A stretch of DNA of 64,000 nucleotides. Origin: Massospora cicadina. Taxonomy: Eukaryota; Entomophthoromycota; Entomophthoromycetes; Entomophthorales; Entomophthoraceae. Position numbers and translations under genes: made by a program. The stretch covers positions 1 to 64,000 of the forward strand of contig JAKSZP010010617.1 in the NCBI GenBank assembly GCA_022478985.1. Reading direction: 5' to 3'. Positions 10,604 to 20,120 of the stretch are shown here, one piece after another. Every line of letters begins with the position of its first letter. Positions within the stretch are counted from its first letter, which is position 1. Below the pieces are notes generated by a model. That model made no database searches. It saw only the letters and a list, made by a program, of their open reading frames with translations, and was not told the origin of the DNA.

Positions 10604-13600
10604 CTATCGAGCATCTATGAAGGAAGGGGTCTGAGGTGATGAACCATACTGAGAACCAGGATGAGACCAACTGTTATTGGCAGGATGGCAGGTGTCCAAA
10701 CAAACAGGCTTGGAAGTGGGCCATAAGGTGCAAATGGGATTGGCGCACAGCTTCCTGGAGGGTGGGAGTAAAGCCCAAAATGGCGGCAAGGACAACCATG
10801 TGAATAGTCCACATAGCGATTGCTACCACTAAGTCTTGGAGGGGAGGGCGTATAGGGGAATTCAAGTAAAAGGCAAAGATGTCCTTGGGCTGAAATCCTG
10901 TGTTTGCTCCTGGAAAAAGAAATGCTGAACCTTACGCCAGATCGCTTGTGAAGGCGGGCACTCTTCCAAGTGGTGGGCTAAAGTCCCATATTGGTTACAC
11001 ACAACACATGAATAGTGGGAGGCGTTGGATTGCTCCACAGTATGGTATACCCACTTCAGGCACCGCCACACATGGGAGCAAACCTGTGGCTGTAAAAGAG
11101 GGTGTTGGGTGTACTTCCAGATGTCTTTCTGGGTTTCTAGGGAGTACAGAATGTCCAACATGTCCAGGTAGCTTACTTGGGCCATGGTAGGGGGACTCCT
11201 GGGTACCAAATTTCCTAACGTATTGCCCATGTACTTCCTTATGAAATGAGGAGTAGGATGTCACCTCTGCAAAGTATGACCGCCAGTGCTGATTATCCAT
11301 TATGATCTCCACATAATAGGAAGGATCTTTTTAAAATGGGTGGGATCCTGTGCGGCCTGAAGCAGATAGGTGGGATGCCATATATGTAAGAAGAGAGTTG
11401 GGGTGGGTGGGGTTGCGGAGGCCAAGGGCACAGGCAAAGTTGGGCCATGCCACACACAATCACTGTTGGGTTGGAAGTGTGGGTTTGGTTACTGAAGCAA
11501 TTCATGTACCCAGGATCCTGGATTCCTGGTCCACGTGGTTAAGCAGGCCAATCCCCCCTTTGGCGTGAACCAAGAGGACTTCCAGTTACACATGGGGAGG
11601 GCGACCTATCAAAAGCCATCCTTGTATGAGGGCATATAAAATAGCAACGAAGAATGGGGATAAGCTAATGGCGTGGGCCGCAAACCATACTTTTGATAGT
11701 AAAATAGCGTTGGCAAGCACTGCTCTACCTGTCAAGCTGGTCTGTTGATCTTTTAAGGACATGATACGCTTTGTAACATTGACTATTATGTAGCGTTCCA
11801 TTATTATATTGGCTTATCTATCCCGCCTCCATACATACTCCCAGGTAGCGCACTGGGGCTCACTAGGCTGGACACAAAAGCGAGCAAGAGAGGAGTGAAT
11901 TGGGGTGACCGCCTGGGTAATATAATAAGAGACTGAACAGCTGGATCACTCTGATTGAGGGACGCTGGAGACCAGTAAGCTCAGTATCTACCAAGGAGGA
12001 TGATTTTGGTTTTGGATGCGTTAAGGGCTGAATTACTAACCCTGTAGTATAACCGGATAATAAACTCCAATGTGTGTGCATCATGGTCACTGGACACCCC
12101 AACCACACATTCATCCACAAATTTAAGCCTCTTAACTGGTGCTTGGCCTTGCACATGTACACCAGTTAGGCGTGCATTTACACTACAGAGAAGTGGGTCG
12201 AGGCTGAAGTTGTATAAAAATGGGCTCAGAGGGTCCCCTTGGCAAATGTCCCTCTGAAGGTGAACCACATCATTAAGGAAACCTAGTCCTCATACTGCCA
12301 TTGTTGATAATTTAGTGAGAATCATTGCCCAACCGATGAATTGTGTGGGTGATGGAACTGGTGAAGGCAGGCCAAGGTAGTCCCAGTTGACCCTATCATA
12401 CGCTTTTTGTTGGTCTAAGAACACAAGCGCCCAGTAGCTGTGGATTGGCAGACATTAGCCACAATGTGTATATTGTCCCAAATCGACCTTTTTGAGTTAA
12501 AGCCAAATCGCTCTGGGTATATTACCTCAGAGGTAATGACCTTTAAGTGGTTAGCCATTATTTTAGTTAATATTTTAGTATTGGTGTTTGTGAGGGAAAT
12601 ATGGCGTTACTTTTTAAAGTTTAGCTTATCCCTCTTCTTGAACAACGTTACCATATAAGCCTCTTGGCCCCCTGGGAGGAGATGTGTCTCTAAGAGAAAT
12701 TTGTTCATTGAGGCTATCATTAGGGGGGAAATAAGTTTAAATTTTTTTGTAAACTTATAGAGAATCATATCTGGACCTGGGCTCTTCCTGTGTGGTGCAC
12801 CACAAACGGTGTACCAGAGTTTGTCTTGAGTTATTGAATTTATAAGCTTTAGATATTGGGAAACAGTGCAAATGTGTGCGCCAGCAAGAAAATCATCAAT
12901 TTCAATTTTGATCAACTGGGTCAGCCCTGTATAACTCAGAATAATTTTTTTGAACTTTTGTTAATACTTCAGCGGGCGTTTCTGCAATAAATTTGTCCAA
13001 GAGCCTTACCTGTGTGCAGGCCAAGTTTTGGCATGGACAGAAAATTAGCAGAGAAAATATGCAAAGCATTTTTTCCTGTAGTAATATTCTTTGCTTTATA
13101 CTGGACACAAATGTGATGTTTGTGTTGTATGATCAGACCTTAAGACGGGCCAATACTTGGTCCCATTTATGATCCCAAACAGAACTGTACTCTGCCCTGG
13201 GACATTATTCTTCAGGTGGTCCACCTCTTCCAGGGCGCATCTAATGACTTCCAAGGCAGCCCAAGAGTGCTGCAACGAGATGTGGTATGCTTGGTAAATT
13301 GTGGCTACTTTGAATGTTGACCAGGTTGACAGGGGATCCGCACAGAAAGGAGTTGTGAGTTCCTATGTTAAAATGGTGGTGTCCATCCAACTTTAGGATG
13401 TGGGTAATGTGAGATCAGCTGGGCAAAGTTTACTTCATTTAGGTTCCTGTGGCACCAGACTTAACATAGTTTTTGGCACTGAGACCATACTATGGTCAGA
13501 GAAATCTATTTTCGTCATTTTGAAATGTGAGATCTGTGAGCAAAATTCATTGGGGCAAGAATGAAGTCTATGCAGGACTTAGACACCAGCTTCTTATTGT

Positions 13601-14090
13601 TTACATGGGGACGTGATATGTTGGGTAGTAATGGTGCTTGCTTGGGGATGGTATCAAAAAGGCTCAAGGTGGCTTTCATAACCTGAAGATAGATGTGTCC
13701 CTGCGGTGGGGTAGGCATGGGAGGCCAGTGGTCAGTGGTTGGTTTGTCCCAACAGTTTAGATCGCAACCACAAAGGATCTGGATGGGAGGGGAAGAGATG
13801 ACACAGCTGAGAGGAATTCTCATCAAACTCGCACACAAGTCAGGGCATAGATGTTAATTATTGTGTGAGCTTTGGCATCCCATGAAAAGGTCATGGTGAG
13901 CACATGTCCACCAAGATGTGTAGTTTTTTTCTAAAAACTTAGAAATTGAAGTTTACCCATATCAGCACCCCACAGTGCAGCAATCAAAAGGATTGGGAGG
14001 GAGAAGCATAGTTGCCCATGTGTCCTCAGCACCTTGCAAACAGTGGGTTTCCTGAATTGCCAGAATGTCCATAGCTAAATTATTTTTAGG
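10604..14090 (-). pseudogene. LINE ORF2 (EN-RT), heavily broken (copy 2b)
   Basis: EN N-terminus MDILAIQETHCLQ at about 14085-14045. EN middle at 13515-13838 with a GDLN-like block (reads CDLN) and SCIDFILAP. RT block KSPGPDMI near 12780. RT palm at 11981-12268 has CQGDPLSPFLYNFSLDPLL, but the catalytic FADD has become FVDE. The thumb region at 11586-11801 has LLSKVWFAAH, as in family 1. The C-terminal zinc motif CVVCNQYGTLAHHLEEC is near 10990, and AIAMWTIH near 10810. The lost RT aspartate and many stops make it dead. Confidence 0.82.
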
Positions 14091-14749
14091 AAAACAGTTT
14101 TTTAGCCCAGAATGGAGAGGCCTTAAGTCCAGCTATGTTTAGCGTCTCTGACATAAAGGATATCCCTATCACTCCTTAGGAGTGAGGAGAGGACCCTCAG
14201 GCCCTGCCGCTCCTTGCTGCCATGCAAGCTCATCCTTCTGTTTTTAGCTGCAAGTGTTTTGGCTGGCGTATCGTTGGGCATATAGGTATCAAGTTTGAGT
14301 ATGGCTTTAATCATGGTTTTGGTTCTTTGTTTAGCTTTTGCTCTTTGCTATTTTTTGAGTTACTGGGGATTTGTGGTGCACCGTTAAAACTGTCCAGAAA
14401 TTCTTCACCAAAAAACCTGCCTAATTTTGGGTTGTAAAATCCACTTTCATTTGTTGTGCATGAATCCTGCAGGTGTGTACCAAGTGAATTTTGTGGTTAT
14501 GAGGGCTGGGTCCCCCCATCTGATTAGATGAGAGTTTGGAATTCCACCAAAGCGGAAAACTCATCCTAGTCAGCTTAAATCTGGCAGGGGGATGGCGGAG
14601 GCTGCCATGGCTGCTGCCTTAGCCTGTGCTCAGCGTCACTGTTTGTCTTTTTTCATTCTTGTGGTGACACAGGTTCTAGCTGGATATAGAGCCCTTAGTC
14701 GCCCCATGGGAAGGCGACATTAGAATATAATGTGGGCTCACATTGTTAC

Positions 14750-15560
14750 TATCACATTGCTTCTGAGAAAGCCTCATTCAGATAATTCCCCTATCTGTGG
14801 GGACAAGTGTGTACCTTGTGATTAAAAGCCCATCAATGAGTGCATATTGGCTGCTTGCTGTCAACTATTATGTAGATGGTTAAGTCTGTTGCTCATTGAT
14901 TGTGAGAATAGCAGTATGTGGGATCTGAGTTAGGTTTTCAGCTACCCCTGAGAACGGGGTGATCACCGCAATAGCCTTACCTGTGCTGAGTTCAGACATA
15001 AGCAAAAAAAAAATTGCATTTTGAAGGAACTGATTTCCCCATAGCTTTGAAGTCCTGCTCTGAGATGACTCTTAAGGACTCCGCGCTTAATGGTCATAGG
15101 AAGAAGTTCAAAAGTTACAAAAACTTTATTAGATTTTATCCAGCGCGTGCACTTGTTTTCAACCATCCATTGACCATCCAGGAGATTGACCACCCCACGC
15201 ACATGTGCATCTGCATCTCCTGCTTGTGCTGTCTCAAACCCGAGGTCCAACCAACTGCAGGTCATTGAATGCAGTGTTACATACATGACTTCTGGGAAAT
15301 GGTTGCATACATCCCCACAAAACTTCTCCCAAAGAGCTGTGAAATTAATGTCCAGAAAAACTCTGCTCTCAAATTCCAATGACAACAGTGGTTGTGAGTG
15401 TGAAGTTTTGATGTACTGGTTGCACTTAGTTTGCCATTCCAAGATTTCTGGTGAAATACTCTCTGCAGTTTTTTGCTTTTATCAAAGCCATCAGTGTCCC
15501 TGGGGCGTTTTTGAACTTTAGGTGGTGCAAACCAAACCTGTGCTTTACCACACTTGTCCA
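14750..15560 (-). pseudogene. LINE ORF1, broken (copy 2b)
   Basis: The 159-codon frame at 14963-15442 carries ALWEKFCGDV, then SWLDLGFETAQAGDADA, then VFVTFELLPMTIK and LRAGLQSYGEI, an RRM-like arrangement. Downstream, shifted in frame, comes STGKAIAVITPF near 14970. A zinc-knuckle relic near 14830 reads ICTH, stop, WAFNHKVHTCP, so its second cysteine is lost. The same blocks in the copy at 62622-63230 are better preserved. Confidence 0.75.
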
Positions 15561-15650
15561 GCCCTTACTTGGCATTGGATGTGTACTCATCTCCATGTGC
15601 TGATTATCAAAATTTATCTGTCTTGAATTGAATTGGTTGCAATTAGTGAT

Positions 15651-16422
15651 TGCAATGGGAAAGAAAAGTTGAGATTTAAAATATATTGTTTTTTGCTACA
15701 AAAAAGCTCTTCTAATCTAATATTAATTGAGATGTGTCAGTCTTTAGACTTTTATACCACACTAATCTTGTATTAGGAATTGTAAATATAGAAATTATGA
15801 CATAACCCAAACACTGAGGGTAAAACCTTCCTGCACATGATATTATAGGCTGGGATTTCATGATCTAACTTCACTGGTTTGCTTTACTGAACTAAGGCAT
15901 GCTGCACTACCCCACATGTACTGATCTCTTAAGCCCAAAAAATTATAATACTATAAAACCTGCTTCATTGGTGTGGTAGTAGATCATTGTTCCCACTAGG
16001 CTAACACCCTTTAAAACACACTTTTTACTATTATATTGATAGATTAAAGCTTTACCATGAGCACATTTTTATACATTATGATGGAAAAATAATTAAAAGT
16101 CTATAAATATGAAAATATAATGTGTTTTTTAGTTTGAATGGGTGTTGATGTTTGAGTTTAAGTTTAAGAATAATTTTATTTCTTTTTAGATAAATTGTTT
16201 TTTATAAAAGTTTTTTAAGTGCGTTTTTTGTATTGAGTTATTGTGTCAATAAAAACGTAGAAGAAAAACAATACAGAGACAGTTTTTGAAGTAATATCAA
16301 TCATTGGAATGTAAAAGATTAGAGATATTGGGACTTTAAAGCTTTTCATGGCTCTTATTAATTATCGCTTTTTACAGACTTTCTGAGACATAGATTAAGG
16401 GGTTCCAAAACAAGTCTTTCCA
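15651..16422. other. AT-rich spacer with a possible degenerate SINE
   Basis: Mostly featureless. On the minus strand, 15935 down to about 15790 has a tRNA-like head (CCTTAGTTCAGTAAAGC), an ATGAAATCCC T-arm-like stretch and a GGTTTTACCC segment resembling the SINE tail. The match is loose and I found no target duplication, so it is only a candidate. Confidence 0.3.
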
Positions 16423-16512
16423 AATCTCTTTCTGCTAAGCATCACTTTTCGAAAATCAATTCAGCCTGAAATTTAGCTCCACTAAAGAGATTTACGAAAA
16501 CTATTAGCAAAT

Positions 16513-19231
16513 ATGGCGGGAAACCCCGCAAAAGAACCCGCAGGCTATGCCAAACGAGCCAGCACACCCCCAAATGAAGCAACCCTCGGTTACCTACCTC
16601 AGGGTCAACCAGAATCACCCGCTCTCAAGCAACAGCCATGAAAGCAGGCACCACCCCCCAACCTGGAGCTACTCCAACTAGCGCCAGTTCACCTGATCGC
16701 ACTTCTGCAACCTGCACGCCTAGCAGCTCTGTGTGCGCTGCCTCCCACCAACCCGCTGGGCCCCTCCAACCAAGGAGGCCATCACCCACGCTGTTTTAAT
16801 GGCGTCTGCTCAGTTGAATGCAACTCAGCCCATCCAGACACTCACCTCCCCCATTGTGTCAGCTAATTCAGCCCCATCTATTATTGCTGACGCCGTGTTT
16901 CTGGCTCCCTCCATGAGGGGCGATACCCAGCTACCTGGCCCCCAAATCCTCAGATGTAAGGTTGGATTAGCCGCACATTCTGGTTCACTAAGCACCAAAT
17001 TGGGACAATCTACTTTTCCTAATGAGGATTCAAATGGTTCGGATTTTGGAACTTCACAAGTTCCAATCTCACCCATCCCATTTAAACCCCATAATCAGCA
17101 CTTTCAAGTCGGCACTTTATCTCAATATGCTGAAAACGACCAATTCACCAATCAGCCAATGAGTTTTGCCCACGAGATCACAGCAAATACTCGGGCTGAA
17201 TTTACCCAAATAGATTGGGATGGTGATGAAACATCGCCCTCCTCCCAATTGGCTGGAGTTAATTCCAATCTGGATGGGACTCCCCAATTTAGCAAGGCCC
17301 AACAATCACCTGGCCCCCAAACCCTCGGATGTAAGGTTGGATTAGCCGCACATTCTGGTTCACTAAGCACCAAATTGGGACAATCTACTCTTCCCAATGG
17401 GGATTTAAATGGTTCAGATTTTGGAACTTCACACCAGTTCCAATCTCACCTGTCCCATTTAAACCCCATAATCGGCACTTCTCAAGTCGGCACTTTATCT
17501 CAATATGCTGAAAACGACCAATTCACCAATCAGCCAGTGAGTTTTTCCCACGAAATCACAGCAAATACTGGGCTGAATTTACCCAAATAGATTGGGATGG
17601 TGATGAAACATCTCCCTCCTCCCAACTGGCTGGAGTTAATTCCAATCTGGATGGGCCTCCCCAATTTAGCGAGGCCCAACAAACCGCCCCTCAATTTAAT
17701 ATGATGCCAGCAACTGCTGTAACATTCCAGAAACAAGGGAACTCCGCAAACTTGTCCAAACCACCAGCTCACACTCAACCTGCAATTGCAGCCCAAAGCA
17801 AACACAAACGTACCAAAGGAGCCACTGGGGCGTGGCAAAAACCTCTGGCACCAACGCTACCCAAAGCTGATCCCCGTGAAGTGGCGTTTATTGCTGATGT
17901 TAAGAAGAAATGGGCCGAAACTAGAGCGCAAAAAGCTCTACCTCGCTCAACCCTATCCCACGCAATTCGCCTTTATTATGGGCATAACCCTGTTGATTTC
18001 TATACAGAGGATTACTTCTCATACTTTGCAGTGATTGCGGAGACATTTCCTATTAACACCACCATCCATGAATCAGTGGAGGGCCACTACATCGATGTGG
18101 GCTTCACTGAAGCTGCCCTTGCTGACCATGCTGCCACCCTCCAGGTCATTATTCCACGCGGATCTCTTCGCATCTCCCGCACACGCTCTCACCTGGAGAA
18201 AATTTCATGGGTTACTTTTTCCAACCTACCAACGACTGTTGATCCTGAGTCTCTTAAACTGGCACTCCATCGTGGTTTAATGGAGTTTGGGTCTGTTCTT
18301 TCAGTGGACTTTAGCGTCCCCTCTTACTATGCTCCCACTCAAAGAGCTCGCACTGCTAGGGCGTCGTTCATCCCCTCCCCCACTGTATCCCGCAACATTG
18401 AGGTTATTCCTCGTGTGGCGGTAGTTGGGGCATGCCCTGAGATCTTTTTTGTCGACCCTGATCAGGCGCGCCCCCGGTGTTCATGGTGTAACGCCCTTGG
18501 ACACTTGTATAGTGGCTGCACAGCTCGAAAACAAGCCCTCTTAGCCACCACCCAGGGGCCTAAACCAGGCCAAAAACGATCCCACGTGGCTGCAGCAGCA
18601 ATTCCACAACCCACACAATGGGTTCCCGTTCAAGACCTGTCCCCTGAGGCCTTACGCCTAGCAGTTGAAACAGCTAACCCCACTATTGGTATGGGATACC
18701 TTCGCGCTCATGCCCCCCCTTCCAATGGGCACCCCCTCCAATCTCCCAGAATCAACTCCCTCTCTCACCAAGCGCAAGGCATCTCCCACAGGGTGCCCCT
18801 CGTCAGCCACCCCCACTCAGGGCTCCGCGGCACCCCCACCAACCTCCACCAGCGATTTATCGCATCAACCCTCAGCTCCCAATGGAGCTATGCCCACCAG
18901 CATGGACTGGCAACTCGCGGCCTGCGGTAGAAGTGCCACCTCAAAGAGTCCTACCCCAACCCCACAGTCCATTTCACGCGGATCCTTTGCAGTGTTGGAG
19001 GAAGTGAATATGGACTCAGACTCATCAAATGGGGACACCGCGGAGGTCACCATTGAGCACCCTCAGGTCCTTCCCCTGCAACGGAGCGGGGGCAGCATCC
19101 TAGGCTGGCTTACTGGGTCCTCCGCCCCCCACCCTCTCCTTCCCCTCAGAACCCTCGACGCTCCTCAAGGATTGCAGCTAATAGTCAAGCTAAAGGACTC
19201 AAAACTAGCCGCCTCACAGCAGCAGGTTTAA
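16513..19231 (+). pseudogene. LINE ORF1 (zinc-knuckle RNA-binding protein), frameshifted (copy 1b)
   Basis: Probable nucleic-acid chaperone of the element. A short frame from ATG 16513 (MAGNP) ends in a TGA overlapping a second ATG at 16638 (MKAGTTPQPG), so the true start is unsettled. A lost C near 16763 and a lost base near 17566 break the frame. Between them lies an Asn/Ser/Thr/Gln-rich region made of two 125-residue repeats. The 409-codon frame 17701-18930 holds the conserved core (YYGHNPVDFYTEDYF, GHYIDVGFTEAA, WVTFSNLPTTVDPESL) and a canonical CX2CX4HX4C knuckle, CSWCNALGHLYSGC, near 18476-18520. After about 18715 two Pro/Ser-rich frames overlap; the one ending at 19231 contains an acidic MDSDSSNGDTAEV stretch and may be the real C-terminus. 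ORF2 begins 37 bases later. Confidence 0.82.
16934..17683 (+). repeat. 375-bp tandem duplication inside ORF1
   Basis: Two head-to-tail units start at 16934 and 17309 (CCTGGCCCCCAAA followed by GATGTAAGGTTGG). 375 is a multiple of three, so the frame was preserved when the duplication arose. Each unit encodes the segment from CKVGLAAHSGS through VGTLSQYAENDQFTNQP to WDGDETSPSSQLAGVNSN. Copy 1a has the segment once (about 9165-9541, minus). Confidence 0.9.
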
Positions 19232-19267
19232 GCGCTGGCAACCCCCAGGACATGGAGGGGAACAGTT

Positions 19268-20120
19268 ATGAGTCCCCATGGCAGCACCCTGGCCCTGCAA
19301 TCCATCAACGCAAATGGGTTGCGGGACTTTAAGCGGAGAGCCCGCCTCCTCCAAAACTTCAGGTCAGCACAAATTGACATCGCTGCTGTCCAGGAGCCCC
19401 ATATCCTCCCCCACGAACAATCTGCATGGAATGAACAGTTTGGAGGCAACTCCTTCTGGACAAACCATGCCGCCCTTATTGTTTTGAATCCCCGGGTTAA
19501 AACCCATTCTTTTTCACAATATCTAGGTGGCCGCCTCATACTGGCCAAACTCACCACTCCTGACTTCTCCTTCTTCGCTGCAAGCATCTACCTGCCTAAT
19601 GCAGGTCAGGAGCAAAATCGGCTCTTGGAAGAGCTCCTCCAACTCAATCTCCCACGGAATACAGTCCTCTTAGGAGATTTCAACACAACCATAAGTCGCG
19701 TCCGTGACTCTTACCCCCTGCAGCAAAGGAACGCCCTGGATCAAGTCGCCTCCAGGATTTCCTTCGCCTGAGTGGCTTTATAGATGCGCTTCCACCCTCC
19801 GCGTCTGGCCTAGGTTGCATGACTAGGATCCAGTATGATGGAGGAGCTTTCCAGTCAGCGTCACGCATAGATATGGCACTGATTGGCCCCCTGCTAATTG
19901 GCCGCGTCTCCTCTCCCATCTCTCGTGACAACCATCTGAGTGATCACAGGTCACTCACCGTTGTCCTCACCACCACACTTAGACCGTCGCGTAGGTTCTG
20001 GCCTAGGGTTGCCCCAGCTCTTCTCAACAACCCCTTCACTAAGGAGAAGCTGTCTATGACCATCCGGGAGACTCTCACCTCCCCCCACCCCACCTGCTTG
20101 ACCACAAGGCTAAATGGGCG
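19268..20120 (+). pseudogene. LINE ORF2 N-terminal AP-type endonuclease, frameshifted (copy 1b)
   Basis: Endonuclease of the APE class that nicks target DNA to prime reverse transcription. It starts MSPHGSTLALQSINANG. Catalytic landmarks are readable: QEPH near 19394, GDFN near 19676, RIDMALIG near 19865 and SDHRS near 19940. The frame shifts by -1 between the GDFN block and the DFLRLSGF block (about 19745-19757), and again within a C-rich run near 20078-20092 before joining the RT frame. Copy 1a has the same length and breaks at both places. Confidence 0.85.

Larger units (their letters stand above)
10440..15650 (-). mobile_element. LINE family 2, decayed long copy (2b)
   Basis: A second L1/Tx1-like LINE on the minus strand. 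From the 5' end: leader at about 15600-15650, ORF1 (14750-15560), EN start near 14085, EN core 13515-13840, RT 11600-12915, C-terminal zinc motif and WTIH block 10674-11230, and a 3' UTR ending in AATAAATTAAAAAA near 10440. Frames are broken throughout. Both ends are approximate because I could not find a target duplication. Confidence 0.8.

Noticed and set aside
16173..16200. Possible target duplication for LINE copy 1b (TTTTATTTCTTTTTAGATA against TTTTATTCGTTTAGATA at 22871)
   Set aside because: AT-rich and gapped; it would also imply a 5' end 230 bp longer than that of copy 1a, whose end is fixed by a perfect duplication.
16825..17838. Antisense open frames across the LINE ORF1 region
   Set aside because: They are mirror frames of the ORF1 repeat units and show no protein signature of their own.
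20078..20100. Classical -1 slippery heptamer in the C-rich run of LINE ORF2
   Set aside because: The codons there (TCC CCC CAC) do not allow re-pairing in the -1 frame at both sites, so no standard slip site is present; only the shared break is reported.
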